DNA of 64,000 nucleotides from Pacificispira sp002696645 (GTDB lineage Bacteria > Pseudomonadota > Alphaproteobacteria > UBA8366 > Aestuariispiraceae), in assembly GCF_048892425.1 (NCBI RefSeq), contig NZ_JBLZHU010000008.1, positions 166,973 to 230,972 on the forward strand. The letters run 5' to 3'. The translations under genes were made by a program, and so were the position numbers. This document shows, in pieces, positions 43,085 to 51,712 of this stretch (the stretch's first letter is position 1; each line of letters begins with the position of its first letter). Below the pieces are notes generated by a model. That model was not told the origin of the DNA. It saw nothing but the letters and a program-made list of their open reading frames with translations, and ran no database searches.

Positions 43085-44140
43085 ATGCCCGCATTTCCTG
43101 CTCTGAAGCCCGATCCGATTCATCACCCCTGGACAGAGGCCCCACCCGCCGGGGAGATGACAGAGGTCGCGCCGGGGGTGCATTGGTTGCGCATGGCGCT
43201 GCCAATTTCCCTGGACCACATCAATCTGTGGCTGATTGAAGATGGCGACGAATGGGTCATTGTCGATACGGGATTTGGCACATCAGAAACATGCGATGTC
43301 TGGCAGTCGGTCTTTGACGGCCCAGCCAAGGGCAGGAAGCCCGGTCGCCTGATCTGCACCCATCATCACCCCGATCATTTTGGTCTGGCAGGATGGCTGA
43401 CGCGCACCTATTCAATCCCCTGCCTGATGTCTGAAAAGGAATGGCTGGTCGGCACCCTGCTGGAAAAAATGGGTGATGAAGCCTTTGTCACGGGCCAGAC
43501 TGATTTCTATCAGCGCAATGGGGTCCCGGCGGATATGTGCGGTCCCCTGAATGCCATTGGCAATGCGTATCGAACCTGCATCTTTGATCCACCCCAGGCC
43601 TTCACGCGCCTGCGCGATAAGGACACCTTGATGATCGGGGCCCATGCCTGGCAAGTCATGATGCTGGAAGGACACAGCGATGAGCTGGCCGGCCTGTATT
43701 GCCCGGATTTGCGTGTTTTTATCCCTGGTGATCAGGTTCTGCCCAAAATCACCCCAAATATCTCTGTTCATTGGTTCAAGGACGGCAGCGAACCCTTAAG
43801 TGATTTCCTGGGTAGCCTGGAGCGTATCGCAGAAACACTACCCACCGATACGCTGGTCCTGCCCTCCCATAAACTGCCCTTCTATGGCCTACACACGCGC
43901 GTTGCAGATCTTCAGGATCATCATCGTGACCGGCTGCAGGATATCAAGAACGCGCTTAAGGATGGCGGGGCTCAGGATGCCTGGACCCTGGTTCCAGCAA
44001 TTTTTCCGCGCGCGATCGGGGACGAACATGTCATGTTCGCATTGGGGGAAAGCATTGCCCATCTGGCTTATCTGGTCGCCCAAGGCCAGGTTGATACGAC
44101 CGTCAGCGATGGGCGCGTTCTTTATAAACTGAAGGTATAG
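43085..44140 (+). CDS. MBL-fold metallo-hydrolase
   Basis: A 351-residue metallo-beta-lactamase-fold enzyme with the metal motif CTHHHPDHFGLAGWL, a following His in LEGHSDELAGLYCP, the Asp in FIPGDQVLPKITPNIS, and the terminal LPSHKLPFYG. The C-terminal 100 residues are an extra helical domain often seen in aromatic-degradation MBL proteins. The substrate is unknown; a CoA thioester is plausible from context. It lies 9 bp after the hydrolase in the same operon. Confidence 0.85.
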   Translation: MPAFPALKPDPIHHPWTEAPPAGEMTEVAPGVHWLRMALPISLDHINLWLIEDGDEWVIVDTGFGTSETCDVWQSVFDGPAKGRKPGRLICTHHHPDHFGLAGWLTRTYSIPCLMSEKEWLVGTLLEKMGDEAFVTGQTDFYQRNGVPADMCGPLNAIGNAYRTCIFDPPQAFTRLRDKDTLMIGAHAWQVMMLEGHSDELAGLYCPDLRVFIPGDQVLPKITPNISVHWFKDGSEPLSDFLGSLERIAETLPTDTLVLPSHKLPFYGLHTRVADLQDHHRDRLQDIKNALKDGGAQDAWTLVPAIFPRAIGDEHVMFALGESIAHLAYLVAQGQVDTTVSDGRVLYKLKV

Positions 44141-44145
44141 ATCAC

Positions 44146-44598
44146 ATGACCGGGCGTTACGTTGAAGACTATACGGTCGGGGAAGTCATTGTTGCCCCCG
44201 CCGTCGAATTTACGGAAGATTTCATTATTGATTTTGCCAAGGTCTATGACCCTCAGGCGATTCATATCGACAAAGACTATGCCGTAAATGAAGGGTCCTT
44301 TGGCGGCTTGATCGCCAGCGGCTTCCAGACGCTGGCCGCCAGTTTCTCGTCCTTTATCCAGATGGGTTACTTCAAGGATGTCTCCCTGGGCGGCCCCGGC
44401 ATGGATGAAATCCGCTGGGTCAAACCTGTGCGCCCCGGCGACACTTTGACCCCCAGCTTCACCGTCGCAGAAGCGCGGAAATCAAAGACAAAGCCCGACC
44501 GTGGCATTGTGCATTTCAATGTCGAAGTCCGTAATCAGGACGGCGACACAGTGCTGACCTTCACCTCAATGACGATGATCAAGACCCGCAATGGCTGA
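44146..44598 (+). CDS. MaoC-family hot-dog dehydratase
   Basis: A 150-residue hot-dog protein related to (R)-specific enoyl-CoA hydratases. The hydratase signature is visible as FAKVYDPQAIHIDKDYA...FGGLIASGFQTLA, with the expected Asp-His pair (D in YDPQ, H in IHID). GDTLTPSFTVAEARKSKTKPDRGIVHFNVEV completes the fold. It could hydrate an unsaturated CoA intermediate. It overlaps the reductase gene by 8 bp. Confidence 0.85.
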   Translation: MTGRYVEDYTVGEVIVAPAVEFTEDFIIDFAKVYDPQAIHIDKDYAVNEGSFGGLIASGFQTLAASFSSFIQMGYFKDVSLGGPGMDEIRWVKPVRPGDTLTPSFTVAEARKSKTKPDRGIVHFNVEVRNQDGDTVLTFTSMTMIKTRNG

Positions 44599-46585
44599 AG
44601 CCTATCCTCATATTTTTACCCCCATTCAAATTGGCACGCAAACGCTACCCAACCGGTTGATCATGGGGTCCATGCATACCGGGCTGGAAGAGCGCGACGG
44701 CGGCATTGACCGTATGTCGGCGTTTTACGGGGAACGCGCCAAACATGGCTGTGCCCTGATCATAACCGGTGGTTTTTCTGTAAATGCTGCGGGTCAGTTG
44801 GACCGGAAATCTGCCAGTTTCAACACACCAGAAATCGCCCAGGCCCATAAACCGATCCCCCAGGCCGTGCACGATCACGGCGGGCGCATCCTGTTGCAGA
44901 TTCTGCATGCGGGACGCTATGGCTATCATGGCGATATCGTTGCCCCCTCCCCCATACGCGCGCCGATCAACAAAACCGTACCCCGGGAAATGACGGAGGC
45001 GGAGATTGAGCAAACCATAGTGGATTTCGCGCAGGCCGCCGTCTATGCCAAAGAGGCGGGCTATGATGGCGTCGAAGTGATGGGCAGTGAAGGATACCTG
45101 ATCAACGAATTCACCGCGCCCTGCACCAATCATCGCACCGATCAATGGGGCGGCAGTTTTGAAAACCGCATCCGCTTCCCCTTGCGCATTATTCAGGCCG
45201 TGCGCGCCGCAACCGGACCTGATTTTATCCTGATGTACCGTCTATCGGTGCTGGATATTGTCGAAGGCGGCAGTCCCCTATCAGAAGTGCGCGACATGGC
45301 ACAGCGGGTTGAAGCCGCAGGGGCCGATGTCATCAATTCCGGCATCGGCTGGCATGAAGCACGCACCCCGACCATCGCCCAGGCGGTTCCCCGCGCCGGG
45401 TTTGCCTGGGCTACCGCGCGGGTCAAAGATGCCTTGTCACATATCCCCATCGCGGCAGTCAATCGCATCAACATGCCCGAAACGGCCGAAGAAATCCTCA
45501 GCAGCGGCCAGGCGGATATGGTCAGCATGGCCCGCCCCTTCCTGGCGGACGCCGCCTTTGTTGAAAAGGCACAGGCCGGAAAGCCACAGCAAATCAACAC
45601 CTGCATTGCCTGCAACCAGGCCTGCCTGGATCATTACTTTGTAGGGGAGATTTCAAGCTGTCTGGTCAATCCCCGCGCCTGCCATGAAACGCTGTTGACC
45701 TGGACTCCTGCGACTGCAGCTAAAACGGTCGCAGTCGTCGGCGCCGGTCCGGCGGGACTATCCTGTGCAGAAGTGCTGGCAGAGCGGGGCCATCATGTGA
45801 CCGTGTTTGAAGCAGCAGATCAGATCGGCGGGCAATTCCGACTGGCCAGTGCAATTCCAGGAAAGCAGGAGTTTGAAGAGACCCTGCGTTACTATACAAC
45901 GCGCATCGCGGAACTGGGGATCACCCTAAAACTGTCCACCCCCGCAACGCTTGAAGACTTAACTGCGTTTGACGAGGTCATTCTTGCCAGTGGCGTTGCG
46001 CCGCGCATCCCAGATATTGACGGCATCACGCATCCAAGCGTCATAACCTATGCCGACCTGTTATCGGGAAAACGTCAGGCAGGTGACCGTGTTGCCGTGA
46101 TTGGCGCTGGGGGAATCGGCATTGATGTCAGTGTTTATCTGACCGAAGGCGACAGCGACTCGCACCTGAATCCCGATGCCTTCCGGCGGCACTGGGGCGT
46201 CGATCAACCCGCAGACAATCCCCCGCCCGCCCGAGAGGTGACGCTGTTACAGCGCCGATCCGGAAAAATGGGGATCGGCCCCGGCAAGACAACCGGCTGG
46301 GTCCATCGCCTGAGCCTGCTGAAGGCCAAGGTCGAGATGATCCCCGATGTCGTCTATCAGCGCATCGACGATCACGGGTTGACCATTCTGGCAGGCCCGG
46401 AACAGAGGACCCTTCCCTGCGATACCATTGTCCTCTGCGCCGGGCAGACCTCCCAAACCGCCCTGCTGGAGCCATTGCAAGCGGCTGGAATTCCCACCCA
46501 TCTGATCGGCGGCGCAAAACTGGCCACCGAAGTCGACGCCAAACGCGCCATCGCCGAAGGCATCGCGGTCGCGGCCAGCCTGTGA
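44591..46585 (+). CDS. 2,4-dienoyl-CoA-reductase-like flavoprotein (OYE family, FMN/FAD/4Fe-4S)
   Basis: A 664-residue multi-domain oxidoreductase like FadH. Residues about 1-340 are the FMN-binding TIM barrel (LPNRLIMGSMHTGLEE, ILLQILHAGRYGYHG, GYDGVEVMGSEGYLINEFTA). A [4Fe-4S] cluster motif follows, CIACNQACLDHYFVGEISSC. Then comes an FAD/NADPH part with VAVVGAGPAGLSCAEVLAERG and VAVIGAGGIGIDVSVYL. Last gene of the BoxR-type operon; it may reduce an unsaturated CoA intermediate of benzoate or a related aromatic. It is not part of the classical box pathway, so its role here is open. Confidence 0.88.
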   Translation: MAEAYPHIFTPIQIGTQTLPNRLIMGSMHTGLEERDGGIDRMSAFYGERAKHGCALIITGGFSVNAAGQLDRKSASFNTPEIAQAHKPIPQAVHDHGGRILLQILHAGRYGYHGDIVAPSPIRAPINKTVPREMTEAEIEQTIVDFAQAAVYAKEAGYDGVEVMGSEGYLINEFTAPCTNHRTDQWGGSFENRIRFPLRIIQAVRAATGPDFILMYRLSVLDIVEGGSPLSEVRDMAQRVEAAGADVINSGIGWHEARTPTIAQAVPRAGFAWATARVKDALSHIPIAAVNRINMPETAEEILSSGQADMVSMARPFLADAAFVEKAQAGKPQQINTCIACNQACLDHYFVGEISSCLVNPRACHETLLTWTPATAAKTVAVVGAGPAGLSCAEVLAERGHHVTVFEAADQIGGQFRLASAIPGKQEFEETLRYYTTRIAELGITLKLSTPATLEDLTAFDEVILASGVAPRIPDIDGITHPSVITYADLLSGKRQAGDRVAVIGAGGIGIDVSVYLTEGDSDSHLNPDAFRRHWGVDQPADNPPPAREVTLLQRRSGKMGIGPGKTTGWVHRLSLLKAKVEMIPDVVYQRIDDHGLTILAGPEQRTLPCDTIVLCAGQTSQTALLEPLQAAGIPTHLIGGAKLATEVDAKRAIAEGIAVAASL

Positions 46586-46675
46586 CGCTGATCAGACTTG
46601 CGTGAACCGTCATCCCAAGCGTAATCCAACTCCGAGGGCGGCACGTCCCATTTGTGCCTATGGCCCTCTATATCA

Positions 46676-46840
46676 GCATGGAACCAACAATCCCACAAAC
46701 CGAACCATTCTCATCCTGAGGAGCGGCATCGCCGCGTCTCGAAGGAGGGGCTGTAAGGGCGGTGCTTACAGAATAATCACCCTTCGAGACGCTGCGCTCC
46801 TCAGGGTGAGCCGTTAATTTATCGATCCGGAATCCAGGGC
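46676..46840 (+). repeat. 165-bp direct repeat, copy 1
   Basis: From gcatggaaccaac to ccagggc this stretch recurs at 47013-47177 almost unchanged, 337 bp downstream. It contains tcctgaggagcggcatcgcc and, inverted, cccttcgagacgctgcgctc, so it folds into a long hairpin and shares elements with the 25-kb array. Confidence 0.88.
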
Positions 46841-47012
46841 GGCAGGCGCAATTGGAGCCTGTGGCCCTGGACTCCCGCCTGCGCGGGAGAGACGAATCTA
46901 TGATTTCCTTTGCGACCTCTCCGTTTCTCCGCGTCCTCTGCGTTCCCCACAGCCGTCATCCCGGACCTGATCCGGGATCCAGGGCAGCGCGTGCGAATGG
47001 TGCTTGATAGCG
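46841..47012. other. Gene-free spacer between the 165-bp repeats
   Basis: Contains further hairpin-type repeat fragments, including cgtcatcccggacctgatcc with gggatccaggg, and no supported gene. Together with the flanking repeats, 46586-47287 is a repeat-dominated intergenic region separating the convergent ends of the FadH-like operon and boxB. Confidence 0.7.
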
Positions 47013-47177
47013 GCATGGAACCAACAATCCCACAAACCGAACCATTCTCATCCTGAGGAGCGGCATCGCCGCGTCTCGAAGGAGGGGCTGTAAGTACGGT
47101 GCTTACAGAATAATCACCCTTCGAGACGCTGCGCTCCTCAGGGTGAGCCGTTAATTTATCGATCCGGGATCCAGGGC
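47013..47177 (+). repeat. 165-bp direct repeat, copy 2
   Basis: Second copy of 46676-46840, differing at only a few positions (for example ggctgtaagtacggt against ggctgtaagggcggt). The duplication includes the whole hairpin unit and its flanks, so it arose by tandem duplication of about 337 bp or by repeated insertion of the same element. Confidence 0.88.
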
Positions 47178-47237
47178 AGCCGGTGCAATTGGTACGCTAA
47201 TGCCTCTGCCCGGGGTATCCATCGCCAATACAAGAAA

Positions 47238-47263
47238 GGCGCGGAGACCGAAATCTCCGCGCC
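47238..47263 (-). terminator. Terminator of the boxC-boxB operon
   Basis: Perfect 10-bp GC-rich stem ggcgcggaga (47238-47247) / tctccgcgcc (47254-47263) with a 6-base loop, 24 bp past the boxB stop. On the minus strand it is followed by tttcttg. Confidence 0.85.
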
Positions 47264-47287
47264 CTTATCTTTCAATGAGTCCGGTTC

Positions 47288-48715
47288 TTAGTGAACGTGG
47301 ACGTATTCGTAATCCACCGGCTGGCTGTTGATGCCACGATCTGGCGGGGCGATCCAGCCGGCGACTTTACCGGGTTCCATGACGGCCTTCATCTGGCTTT
47401 TCACGAAAGCACGATCCGCTTCAGTTGGCAGGAATTCACCTTTGCGGCGTTCATATTCTTCAGCCGAGATCAACTTACCGGTTGGTTCCATGGTCATGTT
47501 TGCCCAAGGACCGATGGACCGACGGAAGCGTTCGCTGGGCAGTGTGATTTCAAAGTCGAACCCTGCCTTCTTGATCAAACGATTCCAGCGGGTCAGGCCG
47601 ACCATGCAATCCTTGATATAGGCCTGACGGACAACTTCGTTCATTGCATTGCGCATTGGCACGTCTTCGATGGTTGGCTTGCCATTCGCATCCGGAATTT
47701 CAAGCTCGAAGATGGAGTCAGCAACAATATGATCTTCATAGCGTGCTTCATCCGGGCGGCCCTTCACACCCGACGCGAAATAGCTGGCCGCGTTGGAAGA
47801 TTTTTCAGACCCGAACAGATCCAGGCAAGACGAGAACCAGAAATTCACATAGCGCTGGATCAGGTGCAGATCAAAGGCACCTGCCTTGCGGATGGTTTCT
47901 GGATCATCAGTGCCGGTTTCCTGCATCACTTCCAAGGCCCGCTTGATGATGCGACCGATCCCGGTTTCCCCCACGAACATATGGTGGGCTTCTTCCGTCA
48001 GCATGAACTGACAGGTCCGTGACAGCGGATCAAAGGCGCTTTCGGCCAGGCATTTCAGCTGAAACTTACCATCGCGATCGGTGAAATAGGTGAACATAAA
48101 GAAGCTCAACCAGTCATCGATGGGCTCGTTGAAGGTGCTGAGAATGCGGGGATTGTCGATGTCACCGGAATGGCGCATCAGCAATTCTTCCGCCTGCTCG
48201 CGACCGTCACGACCAAAATGGGCATGCAGCAGATAGACCATCGCCCAAAGGTGGCGGCCTTCCTCCACATTGACCTGAAACAGGTTGCGCAGGTCATACA
48301 GCGACGGGCAGGTCTGGCCCAACAGGCGTTGCTGCTCAACAGATGCCGGCTCCGTATCGCCCTGGGTTACAATCAGGTTGCGCAGCACAGCGCGATGTTC
48401 CCCAGGGACATCCTGCCAGACGGGCTTACCGAATTCATCGCCAAAGCCGATGGTGCGGTTTTCTTCACGGTCCGCCAGGAAGATACCCCAGCGATATTCC
48501 GGCATCTTCACATGGCCGAAATGGGCCCAGCCTTTGGCATCCACCGATGTGGCGGTGCGCAGATAGACATCGGACGCCATGAATCCTTCCGGGCCCATCT
48601 CCGTCCACCAGTTCAGGAAACGGGGCTGCCAATGTTCCAGCGCACGCTGCAAACGGCGATCCGTGCTCAATTCCACGTTATTGGGGATACGTTCTTGATA
48701 GTCGATCGAAGCCAT
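47288..48715 (-). CDS. boxB: Benzoyl-CoA 2,3-epoxidase, diiron subunit BoxB
   Basis: Diiron oxygenase that forms 2,3-epoxybenzoyl-CoA with O2 and electrons supplied by a reductase (BoxA in known systems). The 475-residue protein is full length. Ferritin-like metal ligands are visible as E152-x2-H155 (NVEEGRHLWAM) and E242-x2-H245 (MLTEEAHHMFVGE), with E122 and D213 in matching positions of the other helices. It is the second gene of the boxC-boxB transcript, with a terminator after it. No boxA is present in this window. Confidence 0.95.
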   Translation of the reverse strand: MASIDYQERIPNNVELSTDRRLQRALEHWQPRFLNWWTEMGPEGFMASDVYLRTATSVDAKGWAHFGHVKMPEYRWGIFLADREENRTIGFGDEFGKPVWQDVPGEHRAVLRNLIVTQGDTEPASVEQQRLLGQTCPSLYDLRNLFQVNVEEGRHLWAMVYLLHAHFGRDGREQAEELLMRHSGDIDNPRILSTFNEPIDDWLSFFMFTYFTDRDGKFQLKCLAESAFDPLSRTCQFMLTEEAHHMFVGETGIGRIIKRALEVMQETGTDDPETIRKAGAFDLHLIQRYVNFWFSSCLDLFGSEKSSNAASYFASGVKGRPDEARYEDHIVADSIFELEIPDANGKPTIEDVPMRNAMNEVVRQAYIKDCMVGLTRWNRLIKKAGFDFEITLPSERFRRSIGPWANMTMEPTGKLISAEEYERRKGEFLPTEADRAFVKSQMKAVMEPGKVAGWIAPPDRGINSQPVDYEYVHVH

Positions 48716-48789
48716 TTTTCTTTCCTCTCAGATTAGAATTTAGGTACTTCGGCCTTCCCCAACCGAGCCCCTGTGGTCGTTAGTTCAGA

Positions 48790-50448
48790 TCAGACACGTT
48801 TCCAGTCGAAATCCGCCTTTGTGCCACTGCCGAACTGTTTCAATGCACCCTTTTCCCCCACTGCATTGGGTCGAATGAAGATCCAGTTCTGCCAGGCAGA
48901 CAGACGCCCGAAGACCTTGGTCGCCATATTTTCCTGACCACCAAAGCGCAGATTGGCTTCCATCCCGGTCAAGGCATCGGGCGACAGCGCAGCGCGTTCC
49001 TCAATGGCAATGCGCAACTCGTCATCCCAATCCAGATCATCCGGGGCAAAGGTCACCAGACCCGCCTCATCCGCTGCGGCCGCATCGAACGGTTTCCCGA
49101 TTTCTTTCTTCAAGCGGTCGTGAATATCAGGCTCCGCCATGAAGCGGGTCTGCAGACGGCTGAGGCCATTGACCTCTTCCAGGATACCAAAATTCATCTC
49201 CCCCAGGATCAGCTTGGGTTCGTCATCGGGCTGATCCGGCAAGGCCAGCATGTAAGACCGGTCGGCACACAGGGCCAGTTCCAAAAGGGAGCCTGCAAAG
49301 CAGCTTCCTTCTTCGATTACTGCGAACATGCTGCGGGATGTGACATCCAACCGGCCGAAAGTCCGGCGCATCATGCCCAGCACTTCGGTCACGAACCAGT
49401 TATCCGCATTGTCCAACACAGCCTTATCCGCCGCCAGAACCTTGTCAGCGTCGCCCTGAGTCTTCAGCAGCCACAGGCCAACTTCTTCGTGATTGGTACG
49501 CAGCATCAGGATGGCATCATCCAATTCACGCGCCATCGCCAAGGGCCACCAGTCCATACCCTGCTTCAGGATTGTATCGATATCCGACGGTACGTCTTCA
49601 GCCGGCGCCTTGACCGTCAAGGATACGGTGCGCCCTTCTGCGTCCAGCGTCACATCGACATTGGGATAGCTGTAGCCGTCATCCCGAATTTCACGGGCGA
49701 CCGGGGTCATCTTAATGCCTTCGGCCTTGCTGGGTCGTTTGCTGTCCTTCGCCAGTTCAGCGGCGCGGGCATTCACCTTTTCCATAAAGCTTTGCTTGGG
49801 CGCGATATGATCGACCAGGTTCCATTCCTTGGCGCGTTGACCGCGAACGCCTTCAGTAGACGTGCAGAAAACATCTGCCAGATCGCGGCGCATTTTACGC
49901 TTTTCGGTCAGACGGGTCAGGCCACCTGTACCAGGCAATACGCCCAACAGGGGCACCTCTGGCAGGCTGACTGCGCTGGAACGATCATCAATCAGGAAAA
50001 TTTCATCACAGGCCAGCGCCATTTCATAGCCGCCCCCTGCCGTCACGCCATTACAGGCCGCAACGAATTTCAGGCCAGAATGTTTCGAGCTGTCTTCAAT
50101 GGAGTTACGGGTCTCATTGGTGAACTTACAGAAATTCACTTTCCAGCCATGGGTGGACTGGCCCAGCATGTAGATATTCGCGCCCGCACAGAACATGCGA
50201 TCCAGGCCGGACGTCACAACAACCGTTTTAACGGTTGGATGTTCAAACCGCACGCGCTGTAAAGCGTCATGCAATTCCATGTCCACACCCAGATCATAGG
50301 AGTTCAGCTTCAGCGTATAGCCGGGGCGAATGCCGCCATCCTCATCCACTGTCAGGGTCAGGGTCGCGATATCACCATCGACATCCAGCGACCAGTGTTT
50401 ATAGCTTTCCGGATCGCGGTCATAGATAACCAGATTTTCGTAAGGCAT
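48790..50448 (-). CDS. boxC: 2,3-epoxybenzoyl-CoA dihydrolase BoxC
   Basis: Opens and hydrolyses the epoxide of 2,3-epoxybenzoyl-CoA to 3,4-dehydroadipyl-CoA semialdehyde and formate. The 552-residue protein has two crotonase-like segments. The first contains VVVTSGLDRMFCAGANIYMLG, NGVTAGGGYEMALACDEIFLIDD and PLLGVLPGTGGLTRLTEKRK; the second contains MFAVIEEGSCFAGSLLELALCADRSYML. It is first in the operon, behind the BoxR-like sites, and lies 74 bp before boxB. The formate it would release could feed a formate dehydrogenase. Confidence 0.94.
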   Translation of the reverse strand: MPYENLVIYDRDPESYKHWSLDVDGDIATLTLTVDEDGGIRPGYTLKLNSYDLGVDMELHDALQRVRFEHPTVKTVVVTSGLDRMFCAGANIYMLGQSTHGWKVNFCKFTNETRNSIEDSSKHSGLKFVAACNGVTAGGGYEMALACDEIFLIDDRSSAVSLPEVPLLGVLPGTGGLTRLTEKRKMRRDLADVFCTSTEGVRGQRAKEWNLVDHIAPKQSFMEKVNARAAELAKDSKRPSKAEGIKMTPVAREIRDDGYSYPNVDVTLDAEGRTVSLTVKAPAEDVPSDIDTILKQGMDWWPLAMARELDDAILMLRTNHEEVGLWLLKTQGDADKVLAADKAVLDNADNWFVTEVLGMMRRTFGRLDVTSRSMFAVIEEGSCFAGSLLELALCADRSYMLALPDQPDDEPKLILGEMNFGILEEVNGLSRLQTRFMAEPDIHDRLKKEIGKPFDAAAADEAGLVTFAPDDLDWDDELRIAIEERAALSPDALTGMEANLRFGGQENMATKVFGRLSAWQNWIFIRPNAVGEKGALKQFGSGTKADFDWKRV

Positions 50449-50503
50449 TTGAATCCCTTCCTACCGAACCCTCAGTGGCCCGGCTCTTTTTGATTGGCTA
50501 AAC

Positions 50504-50547
50504 TGCACTATAATGCATTTTCAGAAGATAACAAGGAACTATAGTGC
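50504..50547. promoter_or_regulatory. BoxR operator region 2 (boxC promoter)
   Basis: TGCACTATAATGCA (50504-50517) is an exact TGCA-N6-TGCA palindrome. GAACTATAGTGC (50536-50547) is the inverted form of the 39649-39660 sequence. Spacing of about 32 bp matches operator region 1. It lies 56-99 bp upstream of boxC, where a promoter is expected. Confidence 0.75.
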
Positions 50548-50622
50548 TTGTTTTTGAAAAAGACAGACCCTCCCCAACCATGACCAGTCGAGTTTCAAGG
50601 GTGTTTAAACATAGGAATGAGG

Positions 50623-51711
50623 CTAAAGACGGGCACCGGATACTGTGTCAAACAGACGCAATTTGTCAGCATCAGCCGTCAGCGTCAGGCAATCTCCGTC
50701 CGGTAACTGTGACTCACCCGGATAACGAAGGGTAAAGGTTGGTCCCCCCTCTTCCGGTCGGGTATGGATCAACGTATCCGCCCCCAGATGTTCGATCAGA
50801 TCGATCTTCACTGACAGGCTCAACGCATCAGGAGCACCGCCCTCCCCGTGCGCCAAACGCAAATGTTCCGGTCGCAAACCCAATGTGACCTCAGGCATAT
50901 CTGCCTTGTCGAGCAACCCTTGAGGCAAGGCCAAATGCCCCCCGTCCTTGAAGGAAATACCATTATTCTCCAGACGGCCCGGCAGCAGGTTCATCGCCGG
51001 TGTTCCGATGAATCCAGCAACGAATAACGTAGCCGGATCGGAATAGAGTTCCATCGGCGTGCCAATCTGTTCGGCTTGTCCCTTATTGAGAACGATCAAC
51101 CGGTCAGCCAGGGTCATGGCCTCCACCTGATCATGGGTAACATACAGGCTGGTCACGCCCAGTCGACGCTGCAGGCGTTTGATTTCAACACGCATATGAA
51201 CCCGCAGCTTGGCATCCAGATTGGACAGGGGCTCATCGAAAAGGAACGCCTTGGGTTCGCGCACAATCGCCCGGCCCATCGCAACACGCTGGCGCTGTCC
51301 ACCCGACAATTGGTTCGGGCGACGATCCAGATAGTCACCGATCTCAAGTATCTTTGCGGCTGCCTGAACCCGGCGCTCAATATCCGCCTTCGGTACACCC
51401 CTGTTCCGCAATCCATAGGCCAGATTGTTATAAACACTCATATGCGGATACAGCGCGTAGTTCTGAAAAACCATCGCGATATCTCGCTCAGAAGGGGAGA
51501 TATCATTAATCCGCGTGCCGTCGATCTGGACTGCACCCTCGGTTATGGTCTCAAGCCCGGCGACCATGCGCAACAGGGTGGACTTACCACAGCCCGACGG
51601 ACCCAACAGAACCAAAAGTTCCCCATCCTGAACATCAATGGACACGCCCCGCACGGCGTGGGCCCCATTATCATACCGTTTTTCAACATTTCGGATGGAT
51701 ACAGTTGCCAT
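50623..51711 (-). CDS. ugpC: ABC transporter ATP-binding protein UgpC
   Basis: ATPase of a glycerol-3-phosphate or related importer, 362 residues. Walker A is LLGPSGCGKSTLLRMVAG (about 35-52), the signature LSGGQRQRVAMGRAIVREP, Walker B FLFDEPLSNLDAKLR and the switch His in YVTHDQVEAMTLADR. A C-terminal regulatory TOBE-like domain follows (MNLLPGRLENN, LGLRPEHLRLA). ATG 51711 (MATVSIRNVEKRYDNG) is preferred; it overlaps nothing and sits 1 bp after ugpE. Confidence 0.92.
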   Translation of the reverse strand: MATVSIRNVEKRYDNGAHAVRGVSIDVQDGELLVLLGPSGCGKSTLLRMVAGLETITEGAVQIDGTRINDISPSERDIAMVFQNYALYPHMSVYNNLAYGLRNRGVPKADIERRVQAAAKILEIGDYLDRRPNQLSGGQRQRVAMGRAIVREPKAFLFDEPLSNLDAKLRVHMRVEIKRLQRRLGVTSLYVTHDQVEAMTLADRLIVLNKGQAEQIGTPMELYSDPATLFVAGFIGTPAMNLLPGRLENNGISFKDGGHLALPQGLLDKADMPEVTLGLRPEHLRLAHGEGGAPDALSLSVKIDLIEHLGADTLIHTRPEEGGPTFTLRYPGESQLPDGDCLTLTADADKLRLFDTVSGARL

Positions 51712-51712
51712 G

